Source: Pseudomonadota bacterium (lineage in GTDB: Bacteria > Pseudomonadota > Gammaproteobacteria > Xanthomonadales > Rhodanobacteraceae). Taken from it: a stretch of DNA of 64,000 bases. Below the pieces are notes generated by a model. It was not told the DNA's origin. It worked only from the letters and a program-made list of their open reading frames with translations, and searched no databases. Below are positions 1-10,000 of the stretch, piece by piece. The stretch spans positions 1 through 64,000 of the forward strand of contig JAKAWV010000007.1 of NCBI GenBank assembly GCA_021827205.1. The letters run 5' to 3'. Position numbers and translations under genes: made by a program. The number at the start of each line of letters is the position of its first letter. Position 1 is the first letter of the stretch.

Positions 1-113
1 GGCGGCTACAGCGGTGTGGTCCCACCCGATCCCATCCCGAACTCGGAAGTGAAACGCACCTGCGCCGATGGTAGTGTGGCTCTAGCCATGCAAGAGTAGG
101 TCACCGCCAAGGT
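1..113 (+). rRNA. rrf: 5S ribosomal RNA, 5' end cut by window edge
   Basis: The segment carries the core conserved among bacterial 5S rRNAs: the CCCGAACTCGGAAGTGAAAC block around 36-55, followed by GCGCCGATGGTAGTGTGG. The closing strand of helix I lies at about 103-112. Its partner would begin roughly five bases before position 1, so the 5' end lies outside the window. The rest of the rRNA operon should lie just upstream. The exact 3' end was estimated from helix I pairing. Confidence 0.95.
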
Positions 114-131
114 TCCTAACCCCCCCCCCCA

Positions 132-164
132 ACGGGCCGATCGACAGATCGGCCCGTCGGCTTT
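132..164 (+). terminator. Rho-independent terminator of the rRNA operon
   Basis: A perfect 11-bp inverted repeat (132-142 with 147-157) encloses a GACA tetraloop and is followed by CGGCTTT. It lies about 20 bases past the 5S 3' end, where an rRNA operon is expected to stop. A run of eleven C residues (120-130) separates it from the 5S gene. Confidence 0.85.
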
Positions 165-379
165 GGGAGAACACCAGCGTCAGATAGCTCGCGCGCAGGA
201 CTGTCTTAGGCCTGAATATATAAACTTGCGAGTATTGAAATTAAGCTTGATGAACCTCACTCAATTGGTTGCGGCGTATCGCGCAGGCAAGCAAGTGAGT
301 GTTCAGCCGTCTGCTGCCAGAGTTCGCCGCCGTCGCGATCCCCACGCGGCGACGCCCCCAACAGAAGATGGAGAATTGC

Positions 380-958
380 ATGAACAAGATCTTTGCTACC
401 CTTGCCTTGGCTGGTGTGCTTGCGCTACCGATGGTTTCCCATGCCGAAGACAGCGGCCTGTACGTCAATGGCTCAGTAGGTCAGGCTCGGTTCGGCCAGA
501 GCTATTACAGCCGTCATCACATGGGCTATGACGCCAATCTCGGCTATCGCTGGTCTGTTGCACCAGCATTTCAAGTAGGAGTCGAGGCGGGTTATGTGAA
601 TCTGGGCAACTACGGTGTGCGCTCGAATTATCCGGGTATAGCACTGCCGAATGCCACACTGCATGGCTGGACGCTCGGCGGCACCGCCAAGTACGATATC
701 ACCAGCAACTGGTATGTCAGCGGCCGTGCCGGGTTGTTGCGTTGGAGCGGCCGCACGGCGGAGCCAATCGGCGCCATTCCGGTCGCTTTCAGTGGCAGTG
801 GCACGGGTTGGTATACTGGCGCAGGATTCGGTTACAACTTCAACAGCAACTGGAGCCTGGGCTGGAATTACAACTACTACCACGCCAGCAAGAGTGGCTT
901 TCCGCTGTCGGGCAGCTTGACGTCGATCTCGGCTGAATACCGCTTTGGCGCGATGTAG
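380..958 (+). CDS. Small outer-membrane beta-barrel protein
   Basis: This 192-residue protein starts with a clear Sec signal peptide (residues 1-22, MVSHA before the likely cleavage site). The rest alternates aromatic and polar residues with many Gly, Tyr and Trp, as in eight-stranded porin-like barrels of the OmpW/Ail/OmpA-barrel type. The ATG at 380 was chosen because the signal peptide begins there and GGAGA lies five bases upstream; the frame stays open further upstream without a plausible leader. The protein ends YRFGAM, so it lacks the usual terminal Phe although an aromatic strand is close to the end. It probably sits in the outer membrane; its ligand is unknown. It is a single-gene unit with its own terminator. 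Confidence 0.75.
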   Translation: MNKIFATLALAGVLALPMVSHAEDSGLYVNGSVGQARFGQSYYSRHHMGYDANLGYRWSVAPAFQVGVEAGYVNLGNYGVRSNYPGIALPNATLHGWTLGGTAKYDITSNWYVSGRAGLLRWSGRTAEPIGAIPVAFSGSGTGWYTGAGFGYNFNSNWSLGWNYNYYHASKSGFPLSGSLTSISAEYRFGAM

Positions 959-1022
959 CAGACGGCGTTCAGGCAATTACTGCGGCATGAGGCCCAGTCG
1001 ACCTGGCGCAGCACGGAAATGC

Positions 1023-1056
1023 ATCGGCGGGCAGCTTGCGTTGGCCCGCCGATTTC
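1023..1056 (+). terminator. Terminator after the barrel protein gene
   Basis: A perfect 10-bp inverted repeat (1023-1032 with 1044-1053) with an 11-base loop is followed by TTTC. It lies 65 bases after the stop of the outer-membrane protein gene and before the convergent pyrF. Confidence 0.7.
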
Positions 1057-1158
1057 AATTTCGTAAACTTTCGAATAGCCCTCTTGGACCGCTGCCGGTG
1101 TCACAGATACCGAGTTTGAGTGTGATCACGAGGCCGTGGCTGGGTACGTGGTGTGGTT

Positions 1159-1998
1159 TCAGCGCACAGCAGCGGCTTGAGTCTTGCGCCGCGCCGCGCT
1201 CAAGGTTGTGCGCAGTTGTTGCGCCGCCGCGCGCGCGGCAACGGCGTAGTCATCGCCGCTGTCCGCATAAAGCACCGCACGCGAAGCACTGACCATGAGT
1301 CCGGTGCCAGCGCTCGAGCATCCGCGCGTCACGACGGTTTCAGCATCGCCACCCTGCGCGCCGACGCCGGGCACCAGCAGCGGCATATCGCCGACCAGCG
1401 CGCGTACTTGCGCCAACTCATCCGGATACGTGGCACCGACTACCAGTGCGCAGTTGCCGTGCATGTTCCAGTCGCGTGCGGCGCGCAGCGCCACGTGCTG
1501 ATACAGCGGCTTGCCGTCAACCAACAAATCCTGCAAATCGCGTGCGCCAACATTGGACGTGCGACACAACAGGATCGCGCCCTTATCGGCGCGTTGCAGA
1601 AATGGTGCTAGTGCATCTCCACCCAGATATGGGTTGAGGGTGACCGCATCGGCTTGATAGCGGTCGAAAGCTTCGCTGGCGTAATAAGCAGCGGTCGAGC
1701 CGATGTCGCCGCGTTTGGCGTCGAGGATCACTGCTATGCCCGCATGCTGCGCGTGGATATGGGCGATCAGACGTTCGAGTGCATCCTCGGCGCGGTGTGC
1801 CGCGAAATGCGCGATCTGCGGCTTGAAGCAGCACACCAGATCGGCCGTTGCATCAACGATGCGGCGGCAGAATTCGAACAGTGCATCAGGTCGTTCTCTT
1901 AGTGCTACCGGAAAACGTTCGGGCTCAGGATCAAGGCCGACGCACAACAGGGAGTCATTGCGCTGCCAGGCGGCAGCGAGCTGTTGCATGAAAGTCAT
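1159..1998 (-). CDS. pyrF: Orotidine 5'-phosphate decarboxylase, subfamily 2
   Basis: PyrF decarboxylates OMP to UMP, the last step of pyrimidine synthesis, in the cytoplasm. The 279-residue protein opens with MTFMQQLAAAW and LLCVGLDPEPERFP, typical of the longer subfamily 2 enzymes, and carries the catalytic D-x-K-R-x-D signature as DAKRGDIGS. The ATG at 1998 was chosen to match the usual start of the family; an in-frame ATG at 2013 would add five residues, and neither has a good ribosome site. The gene stands alone and faces the barrel protein gene. Confidence 0.93.
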   Translation of the reverse strand: MTFMQQLAAAWQRNDSLLCVGLDPEPERFPVALRERPDALFEFCRRIVDATADLVCCFKPQIAHFAAHRAEDALERLIAHIHAQHAGIAVILDAKRGDIGSTAAYYASEAFDRYQADAVTLNPYLGGDALAPFLQRADKGAILLCRTSNVGARDLQDLLVDGKPLYQHVALRAARDWNMHGNCALVVGATYPDELAQVRALVGDMPLLVPGVGAQGGDAETVVTRGCSSAGTGLMVSASRAVLYADSGDDYAVAARAAAQQLRTTLSAARRKTQAAAVR

Positions 1999-2126
1999 GG
2001 GCTGCGTGTGCATGCGTGTGCCGGGAGTCGTTCAAGGATAATCGCAGCGCGGACCGGCGACCAGCAATGCTTGCGCCAGGCATGCGCGGATGGCACGCCA
2101 TGGCATGCGTGGCGCAACGGGCCGCA

Positions 2127-2893
2127 TCAGCGCTGCGGTGTCTTCCGATCGATGCTGGTCAGCGTCACGCTGCCGAGGATGATCGCCATGCCGCGCCGAT
2201 CAACTCCAATGCGCCGACGTGTTCGCCGCCCGCAGTGCACCCAGTAGCACCGCCACCGGTGGGTTGACGTGGGCATGGCTGGTGGCCAGAGCCGGCTGTA
2301 CGTGGCGCAGCAGTCACGGGTAGGCGCTGAATCCGAGTAACGAGCCGAATACCGCCAGATAGCCGAGGGGCGCAGCACATGGCGATCCGGCAAACCGTGC
2401 ATGCGCTCACCGGCAAGCAGCGCCATCAGCGCAAGCGCAACCGCTCCGGTGAGCATTTGCGCGGCATTATTCATGGCGCCGGCCGCCAGCGATTGGCGTC
2501 GCTCCACACTGAACCCAGAGCCCATGCTCAGGTCGCCGCCCAGATTCAGCAGCGGCTCACCGAGCATGCCTATCCCCACGCCCAGCCACTCCGCGCGATG
2601 CGATCGCTTGCCGCATGCTGCGAAAAAATCGCCGTAAGCAAAAGACGCTGGCGACCGCTATGGCTGCCAATCCGAGGCCGACATTCCTGCGCGGCGTAAC
2701 ACACCAAGCCGTTGCCGAAACCCGGCAGCAAGATGCCGGTGATGGCGGCAATGCACGCTGCAGGGCACTGGGGTGCGACGCGCCGCGCAGGCGCAGCGTC
2801 GCCTTGCCCTGATTGAGTTGCACGCGCAAACGCAGGCAAGCGAGCTGTTATATCGGTGAGCATGCCCGCAGCATGCGCAAGGCGTGGTGGCAT
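2127..2893 (-). pseudogene. Decayed EamA/YedA-type drug/metabolite transporter
   Basis: Pieces of one transporter are recognisable in several minus-strand frames in the right order. From upstream to downstream these are a fragment with AAITGILLPGFGNGLV, a fragment with GIGMLGEPLLNLGGDLS and AGAMNNAAQMLTGAVALAL, and a terminal part with VLLGA, GEHVGALELIG and MAIILGSVTLT. These match the order of segments in YedA-like EamA permeases. No single frame spans them and the first helix or two are missing, so the gene is broken by several frameshifts and an N-terminal loss. The fragment boundaries are approximate. A different, intact EamA transporter lies at 59663-60541. Confidence 0.7.
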
Positions 2894-2921
2894 GGCCTAT
2901 GCGCGCATTGCATGGTACACG

Positions 2922-3194
2922 TCAGGGCGATTGTCGGCGCTCGCTCTCGACCACCACGAACTTGCCCTCGATCACCGCGCCGCCATCCTCTGGCGCCGCA
3001 TGCTGGGGCACAGTCTGGCGCGGGCGGATCATGCGTCGCACCAGCCAGGCGAGGCCGAACAGCAACGCCGCGGCAACCACGATCACCGCGCCGAACAGCA
3101 GCGCGATCACTGCCAGCGTGGCCAGCGCCAGCAGCCACAGGGTACGCGCCAGCGCGCTGCGCGGCGGATTGATGATGAACACACGCGAACGCAT
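2922..3194 (-). CDS. Small membrane protein of unknown function
   Basis: This 90-residue protein has two closely spaced hydrophobic stretches (about residues 17-36 and 37-53), then an RRMIRPR basic boundary and a polar tail (about 55-90). That suggests a helical hairpin or one long membrane anchor with a cytoplasmic tail. The ATG at 3194 was chosen because GGAG lies eight bases upstream; the open frame extends further 5' but only over the divergent Rieske gene. I do not recognise a family. It shares a 47-base divergent region with the Rieske gene. Confidence 0.6.
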   Translation of the reverse strand: MRSRVFIINPPRSALARTLWLLALATLAVIALLFGAVIVVAAALLFGLAWLVRRMIRPRQTVPQHAAPEDGGAVIEGKFVVVESERRQSP

Positions 3195-3241
3195 GGCGAA
3201 CTCCGTGCAAAAATAGCGGTTTAGTGAATGGCGAGAGGCGC

Positions 3242-3601
3242 ATGGTGCACCAAGCCGATGAACGGCGCCTGTGTCTTTGGCACGAAATTCCCGATGGCGG
3301 TGCACTGGCGCTGGATGCGCTGTCCGCGCTGGACGGCGCCGATGTGTTGCTGACGCGGGCTGGCGAGCAGGTTGCGGCATTCTTCAACGTTTGCCCGCAC
3401 GCCGGTCGGCGCATGGACTGGGCGCCGGGCGAGTTCCTGCTGCGCGACGGCGTGCTGACCTGCGCCGCGCACGGCGCCAGCTTTGCCGCCTTGAGCGGTG
3501 CGTGCTGCGGCGGCCCATGCCGCGGCGAGGCGTTGAGGCCGGTGGCGATCGAACGCCGCGGCGACGAGTTGTGGCTGGGGGTCGTCGATGACGCAGGCTA
3601 G
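3242..3601 (+). CDS. Rieske [2Fe-2S] domain protein
   Basis: This 119-residue protein is one Rieske domain. The cluster ligands are visible as C51-P-H53 and C74-A-A-H77, with the expected spacing of about twenty residues. Stand-alone proteins of this kind resemble ferredoxin components of dioxygenases or NirD-like subunits, but no oxygenase or nitrite reductase gene is near. The ATG at 3242 has GAGAGG just upstream; a GTG at 3224 would add six residues. The stop touches the stop of the convergent transporter gene. Its redox partner cannot be inferred here. Confidence 0.8.
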   Translation: MVHQADERRLCLWHEIPDGGALALDALSALDGADVLLTRAGEQVAAFFNVCPHAGRRMDWAPGEFLLRDGVLTCAAHGASFAALSGACCGGPCRGEALRPVAIERRGDELWLGVVDDAG

Positions 3602-5443
3602 CTAAAACGCCTTGTACAGCAGATCCACGCCGACGATGGTGGTGACCAGATACGCCAGCGTCAACGGCAGGCCGACGCGCAGGTAGTCCTTGCCGCGGTA
3701 GCCGCCTGGGCCGGCCACCATGGTCAGCGCCGGATGCGCGGAACTGATCAGGAACGTGTTCGACACGGACATCGCGGTGATCAGGATATACGCCGTGGGG
3801 TTGCCGCCGGTGGCCAGCGCGATGTTGATCGCGATCGGCACCATCACCACGGTCGCGCCCACGTTCTGCATCACCTGCGACAGCCCCAGCGCCAGTACCG
3901 CCACGCTGGTCTGGATGCCCCATTGCGGCAGGTGACCGATGTGCATCATCAACTCCTGGCCCAGCCACGAGCCGGCGCCGGTCTGGTCCATGGCCCAGCC
4001 CAGCGGCATCAGGCTGGCGGTGATGAAGATGGTTTTCCAGTTGACCGAGCGATAGGCCTCGTTGGGCGTGATCACGCCGGTAGCGAGCATGCCCGCGGCG
4101 CCGACCCAGAACGCCACCTGCAGCGGTAACAGTTCGGTCAGCGCCAGAAATTTGGCCAGCAGGAAAAAGAACAGCGCCTCGCGGATCTTGCCCGGACGCG
4201 CTTCTTCCTGTGGCACGTCGGTGACCACGACGATGTCGTGTTCTTCACGCGGCGTGGTCAAGTCGGTCCAGGCGCTGTGCAGCACCAGTGTGTCACCGCC
4301 GCGCAGACTCACGTTGCGCACATCGTCGCGAAATACCTTGTCGCCGCGATTCACCGCCAGCACCGAAATCCCATAGCGCTTGCGCAGGTGCAAATCGTTG
4401 ACGGTCTGCTTGATGAAGCGCGAGCTGGGTGGTACCACCGCCTCGGAGATGCCCGCGCGCGCGGCGTTGAACATGTCCGACAACTGGCGCAGGCGTGGCG
4501 ACACGCGGCACTGGTGCGCGCTGGCGAAGTTGCCGATGGAGTCGCGCGGACCCATCACACCCAGCACCGTGCCCACCCAGATCATGCTGTCGGCGGGCGG
4601 CGACAGCCGCGATTCGTTGCCGGTCTTCATCGCCAGAATCAGCGGTGCCTCGGGCAGCGCTTCGGCCTCGACCACGCTCATGCCCACCAGCGGACTGTCG
4701 GCGGTGACGGTCAGTTCCAGCACATCGCCATCGATGCCGTAGGTCTCGGCGAAGTAGCTCTCGGTGCGCGTTGGCGTGGTGGTGCTGGTGTCCTCCGGCG
4801 CGTGCTTGAACAGTTTGTCGGTGAACAGCCAGAAAAATCCCACGCCCATCACCGCCAGCACCACGCCGATCGGGGTGACGGTGAACATGCCGAACAGCGG
4901 AATGGTGTTGGCGCCCGGTGGCAGATTGCGGTTGGTGCTTTCGATCAGGCCATTGAGGATGATCAGCGGCGTGTTGGCGATCAGCGTGGTGTTGGTGCCG
5001 GTCAGGATCACGCAGGCCATCGGCAGCAGCAGCTTGGACAGCGGCACCTTGCTGCGCGTGGACACGCGCGAGGTCACCGGAATCATCAGTGCGGCCAGCG
5101 CCTGGCTGGGGATGATCGAGCTCAGCGCCGTGGTGACGCTGTTGATCACCACCAGCAGCCGCCACTGCGCACCCTGCGCGGCCTTGAGGATCACCGTGGC
5201 CACGGCATTGAGCGCGCCGGTGCGATCGAGGCCGACGCCCATGATCATCACCGCCAGAATCGCCTGCACGCCGGAGTTGGCGAAGCCCTCGAACACCTGC
5301 TGCGTGGGAATCAGCCCGGTGACGCCGATGACCACCAGCACCAGGATCGCGGTGATGTCCGAGCGCACCCACTCCAGCGCCAGCATCAGCACGGTGAACA
5401 CCACCAGGCCAAGGACCAGAATCATTTCCGGCGTGAGCTGCAT
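3602..5443 (-). CDS. SLC13/DASS-family transporter with two TrkA-C domains
   Basis: This 613-residue inner-membrane transporter has a membrane half at each end (about residues 1-205 and 410-613) and a soluble insert between them. The insert holds two TrkA-C (RCK-C) type domains, recognisable by LELTVTADSPLVGMSV and the second copy ending GGDTLVLHS. The sequence TGTNTTLIANTPLII and the matching MQNVGATVVMVPIA near the C-terminus are the paired substrate and Na+ binding regions of the DASS fold. The substrate may be a dicarboxylate, sulfate or similar anion. The ATG at 5443 has AAGGGG upstream. trmB ends 26 bases upstream on the same strand, so thiG-trmB and this gene may be cotranscribed. Confidence 0.85.
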   Translation of the reverse strand: MQLTPEMILVLGLVVFTVLMLALEWVRSDITAILVLVVIGVTGLIPTQQVFEGFANSGVQAILAVMIMGVGLDRTGALNAVATVILKAAQGAQWRLLVVINSVTTALSSIIPSQALAALMIPVTSRVSTRSKVPLSKLLLPMACVILTGTNTTLIANTPLIILNGLIESTNRNLPPGANTIPLFGMFTVTPIGVVLAVMGVGFFWLFTDKLFKHAPEDTSTTTPTRTESYFAETYGIDGDVLELTVTADSPLVGMSVVEAEALPEAPLILAMKTGNESRLSPPADSMIWVGTVLGVMGPRDSIGNFASAHQCRVSPRLRQLSDMFNAARAGISEAVVPPSSRFIKQTVNDLHLRKRYGISVLAVNRGDKVFRDDVRNVSLRGGDTLVLHSAWTDLTTPREEHDIVVVTDVPQEEARPGKIREALFFFLLAKFLALTELLPLQVAFWVGAAGMLATGVITPNEAYRSVNWKTIFITASLMPLGWAMDQTGAGSWLGQELMMHIGHLPQWGIQTSVAVLALGLSQVMQNVGATVVMVPIAINIALATGGNPTAYILITAMSVSNTFLISSAHPALTMVAGPGGYRGKDYLRVGLPLTLAYLVTTIVGVDLLYKAF

Positions 5444-5469
5444 GACCCCTTGCACGTCGATCGCTTCCT

Positions 5470-6174
5470 TCAGTCGGCTTGATGGCGGTACAGGAAATCC
5501 CACACGCCGTGGCCCTGACGCAGGCCGCGTTGCTCGAAGTGCGTGGCGCTGCGCCAAGCCGGCCGCGGCGCGGTCATTCCGGCGCCAACGCAATTGCTCC
5601 AGCCCGGCGCGGCGTCCAGCACCGCGAGCATGTGCGCGGCATAGTCGGCCCAGTCGGTGGCGAGGTGCAACAGCCCGCCCGACGCCATGCGACTGGACAG
5701 CAGGGCGACGAATTCCGGTTGGATCAGGCGGCGCTTGTGGTGGCGCTTCTTGTGCCAGGGGTCGGGGAACCAGATGCGCACTTCGTCGAGGCTGGTCGGC
5801 GCCAACTCCTCGCGCAACACCTCGACAGCATCGTGCGCGTAGAGGCGTGTGTTGCCTGCATTTGCGGCTGCCAGCGCATTGAGCAGACGCCCGACGCCTG
5901 GGCGATGCACCTCGATACCCAGATAATCGCGCGCGGCATCGGCTGCGGCACTCGCGGCCAGGGCTTCGCCGTTGCCGAAGCCGATCTCCAGCACGCGCGG
6001 CGCATGACGCCCAAATAGCTGATCGAGATCGCGCGGCTGGCCGGTGTAGTCGAGGCCGTAGCGCTGCCAATGCTGTGCAAAGGCGCGCTGCTGCGCCGGG
6101 GTGATGCGGCCTTCTCGGCGCACGAAGCTGCGGATCGGCCGCGCTTGTGCGCCCGAGGTATTCGCAGCTTGCAT
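5470..6174 (-). CDS. trmB: tRNA (guanine-N7-)-methyltransferase
   Basis: TrmB methylates G46 in the variable loop of tRNAs using S-adenosylmethionine. The 234-residue protein shows the SAM-binding motif LEIGFGNGE, the [17 protein letters not shown] block specific to TrmB, and a [11 protein letters not shown] motif near the C-terminus. The ATG at 6174 is two bases past the thiG stop, so the two are probably translated from one message. The length fits the family. Confidence 0.95.
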   Translation of the reverse strand: MQAANTSGAQARPIRSFVRREGRITPAQQRAFAQHWQRYGLDYTGQPRDLDQLFGRHAPRVLEIGFGNGEALAASAAADAARDYLGIEVHRPGVGRLLNALAAANAGNTRLYAHDAVEVLREELAPTSLDEVRIWFPDPWHKKRHHKRRLIQPEFVALLSSRMASGGLLHLATDWADYAAHMLAVLDAAPGWSNCVGAGMTAPRPAWRSATHFEQRGLRQGHGVWDFLYRHQAD

Positions 6175-6176
6175 GC

Positions 6177-6971
6177 TCAACCGACCAGCCCGTCGATCGG
6201 GCTGGTCGCGCTGGCATAGCGCTTGCGCGGAATGCGTCCGGCGCGGAATGCATCGCGTCCGGCCTGCACCGCGGCGCGCATCGCGCGCGCCATCAGCAGC
6301 GGATCGCGCGCACCGGCAATCGCGGTGTTCATCAGCACCCCATCGCAGCCCAACTCCATGGCGATCGCCGCATCCGATGCCGTGCCGACGCCGGCATCGA
6401 CAATCACCGGCACCTTGGCGTTCTCGATGATCTCCAGCAGCGTGTAGCGATTCTGGATACCGAGGCCCGAGCCGATCGGCGCCGCCAGCGGCATGATCGC
6501 TACGCAGCCGATGTCTTCCAGGCGCCGCGCCAGAATCGGATCGTCGCTGGTGTACACCATCACCTCGAAGCCTTCCGCCACGAGTTGTTCGGCGGCAGCG
6601 AGCGTTTCGATCACGTTCGGGAACAGCGTGCGCTGATCGCCCAGCACTTCGAGCTTGACCAGGGTGTGGCCGTCGAGCAGTTCGCGCGCGAGACGGCAGG
6701 TGCGCACAGCCTCGGCGGCGTCATGGCAGCCGGCGGTATTGGGCAGCAAGGTGTAGCGCGTCGGCGGCAGTGCATCGAGCAGATTGGGCTGCGCTGCATC
6801 CTGCCCCAGATTCATGCGCCGCACGGCGAAGGTGACGATCTCGGCGCCGGCGGCCTCGGTGGCCAGGCGCGTCTCGCGCATGTCCATGAATTTGCCGGTG
6901 CCGGTGAGCAGGCGCGAGTTGAAGTGACGCGCACCGATCTGCAGCAGGTCATCACAGGCATGTGCGGGCAT
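6177..6971 (-). CDS. thiG: Thiazole synthase
   Basis: ThiG builds the thiazole phosphate of thiamine from deoxyxylulose phosphate, dehydroglycine and the sulfur carrier ThiS thiocarboxylate. The 264-residue protein has the Schiff-base lysine in VKLEVLGD, the phosphate-binding [12 protein letters not shown] and the closing [12 protein letters not shown]. The ATG at 6971 was preferred over a TTG nine codons upstream. It is followed by trmB two bases later, an arrangement I associate with xanthomonads. No thiS lies upstream: the preceding 93 bases are too short for a ThiS gene, and the gene before that is a diguanylate cyclase. Confidence 0.95.
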   Translation of the reverse strand: MPAHACDDLLQIGARHFNSRLLTGTGKFMDMRETRLATEAAGAEIVTFAVRRMNLGQDAAQPNLLDALPPTRYTLLPNTAGCHDAAEAVRTCRLARELLDGHTLVKLEVLGDQRTLFPNVIETLAAAEQLVAEGFEVMVYTSDDPILARRLEDIGCVAIMPLAAPIGSGLGIQNRYTLLEIIENAKVPVIVDAGVGTASDAAIAMELGCDGVLMNTAIAGARDPLLMARAMRAAVQAGRDAFRAGRIPRKRYASATSPIDGLVG

Positions 6972-7064
6972 CGGCGCGGGCTCGGGTGGGTAGTACAAAG
7001 GTCACCCATTGTCGCGCAGCCGCGCGCGGCGCGGAATATGCGCGCGGCACGCGGCGGCATGCGC

Positions 7065-10000
7065 TCAGCCGGGAGCCAGCCAGCGCAGCACGCCGGCATG
7101 GACCAGGCGCTCGATATCGGTAGCCGGCGCGGTCAGCAGCATCAGCGTGGCCTGCGCGCCGGGCACCAGCGCCATAGTGGCGTCGCGGCCCTGGCTCTTG
7201 ACCCGATACATGGCGAAATCGGCCAGCTCGATGCTACCGTCGAGATCGCGCTCGCGCAGCGTTGGCAGCAGCGGCCAGTGCGAGATGCCCAGCGAGCAGG
7301 TCACCTGCATATCGCCGAGCGAGGGGTCATTGAAGCGGTGCGCGCGCACCGCGAGACGAATGCGCTCGCCCAGCACCAGAGCGCGCCCCGCGTCCAGTCC
7401 CGGCAACAACAGCAGGAATTCCTCGCCGCCCCAACGCAAAGCCATATCCTGCGGTTCCTTGAGGCGCTGGATCAGCGTCGCGACCTCGCGCAGCACGACA
7501 TCGCCCACAGCGTGACCGTAGCGGTCGTTGATGCGCTTGAAGTGATCCAGATCGATCAGGATCACGGCCAGTTGCGGCAGGCGGCGCAGTTCGTGCCAGT
7601 TCTGCGCCAGCAAGCGCCGATTGCCGAGACCGGTGAGCGGGTCGCTGAGACTTTCAGCGGTCAGTGCATCGTTGGCCTGACGCAGGCGTTGATTGACGCG
7701 GCGCAGTTCCTCGGTGCGCTGCGCGATTAACGCTTCCAGCCGCTGCTGTTGCAGCTTCTGGCGACGCCAACGCCAGCGCGCGGCCAGCAGCAGCAGCGCC
7801 GCCAACAACAGCCCGGCCAGGACTTGCAGCCAGCGCCACTCGTACCAGTGCGCGGGAATCACGATCTCCAGCGTCGCCGGCGTGGACCACGTGCCTTGGT
7901 CGACGCGCGCCTGCACGGCGAAGCCGTAGCGCCCCGGCGGCAGGTGCGTGTACCAGGCCACGCGGCGCGCGCCGGCCGCGACCCAGGCGTTGTCATAGCC
8001 GGCGAGGCGATAGCGGAAATTCAGCGCCGCCGCGTTGTTCAGGTAAGGCGCGGTGTATTCGATCTCGATGTTGCGCGCGCCCAGCGGCAGGCGCGTCGTC
8101 GCGCCCGTTGCGTACCAGGCCTGCGCGTGACGCAGGCGTTCGATGCGCGGCGTGCCCGGTCCCGGTGGCGCGCGCACGGCGGCCATGTCCAGCGCCAGCG
8201 CGCCGTTGATCGAGGGCAGCCACAGGGTGTCGCCGACACGTAGCATGCGCCCATCGCCGCCGCCGTTGCAGCAGCGCGTGCGTTCCTCGCTGCCGATGCG
8301 ATTGTTGCCGGTCAGCACCGGCTGCGCGCGGATGCCTGGCGCTGCGGCCAGCGGCTGCAGCAGCGTGCGCAGCGGCACGCGCCACACCCCTTTGATGCTG
8401 GAGAAGTAGACTTCGCCGCCGTGCGACGTGAAAGCCCAGGCGTTGTCGGTGGGCAGGCCATCTTGTTGCGTGAGCAGGCGCAGGTGTCCGTTGCGCAACA
8501 CACCGAGCCCGGCATCGAGCGTGGTCAGCAGCAGTGTGTCGTGATCGAGCCAGCCCAGCGAAGTCACGAAATGCCCACGCAGCGGCGCCGCCCACGCGGG
8601 CGCCGAGATGTGCCCGGCACGCAGCTCGCGTACGCCGTCCTCGGTGCCCAGCAGCAGCGCGCCATCGGCCAGCGGCAGCAACGCGCGGATGCGTGCAGCC
8701 GCGCTGCCGGGGCTGGCGCCGTAGCGCATCAGCGTGTCGGCTTGCAGTCGGTACAGGCCATCCTGGGTGCCGAACCAGTACGTTCCGCGCGGGTATTCGG
8801 CGATCAGGTTGATTTGCCAGGCACGCAGTGGTGCCAGCGCCGGCGGCATGCTGAGCGCGCCGCGACCCCACACCGCCACGCCACCGCGCGTGCCGATCCA
8901 CAGCGCGCCTTGCGCGTCGCGAAACAGCGAATACACGCTGGGATTGGGCAGAGCGCCGGGTGGCACCAGCGTCGTCACCACGCCATTGGCCAACTTGCTC
9001 AGGCCACCGTTGGTGCCGATATCGATGCTGCCGTCCGCGCCGGCTGCCAGCGTCCACACGAAGGGATCATCGAGGCCGGCATCCTGCCCGTAGCGTGCGG
9101 TCCAACTGTTGGCCACGCGATACAGCGACTGCGTGTGGCTACCCAGCCACAGGTTGCCGTCGCGATCCTCGAAGATCGCGTCGATCCATGGGTTGGGCGG
9201 AAATGTCCCCTTGTCGATCTGCTCCAGCCGGCCATCGGGATAGCGTCGGTACAGCGCGGCGATGCTGCCGATCCACAGGTTGCCGGCGCGATCGCGCAGC
9301 AGGCTCTGGATGTCGAGCGTGGCGAGTTGCGGCAGCGCTGCTTGCGCGCTGAAGCGCTGGCCGTCGAACTGCAGCAGACCGGCGCTGGTGCCCACCCAGA
9401 GTTGTCCTGCATCCCAGGCCAGTGCGGTCACGCGGCGGCTTGCGCCGGCGGGCAGCGCAAAGCACTGCGTATGGCCCGCGCGGTTGCGACACAGCCGGTT
9501 CAGGCCGCCGGCCCACAGCACACCGCCATGGTGCAACAACGCGAAAAACGGCCCTTCGAGGCCCGGTATCAGTTGCAAGCGGCCGTTACGCCAGATACCC
9601 ACGCCGGCTGCCGTGGCCAGCAGCGGCTGCCCCTGCGCGTCACCGCGGATGGCGTAGATCGCCGCGCTGGGCCAATGTTCGAAGCCGCCGCGATATTCGC
9701 GCACCAGATTCTGGCCGGTGCCAAACCAGACCGCGCCCGCGGCATCGGCCCAGGCGGCATCGACCATGCTCAAATCGACCCCGGTGTTGCCCCGCTCGTA
9801 GCCTTGAAAGTGCTCGCCGTCGAAGCGTGCGACGCCGTTCTGCGTGCCCAGCCAGAGGAATCCGTCGCGATCCTGGGTGATGCTCAGCACGCTGATCTGC
9901 GGCAACCCGCGCGCATTGCTCCAGTTGTTGAGCACGTAGTCGCGGAAGCGCGTGTTCGCGTCCAGCGCGTGGCTGGCCGGGGCCGGCAACAGCAACACCA

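Noticed and set aside
1-165. tRNA genes next to the rRNA operon
   Set aside because: No cloverleaf or CCA-end pattern could be made out after the 5S gene; I found none in the window.
4238-5482. A 414-codon frame opposite the SLC13 transporter
   Set aside because: His/Gln/Arg-rich product with no motif, antisense to a conserved membrane protein.
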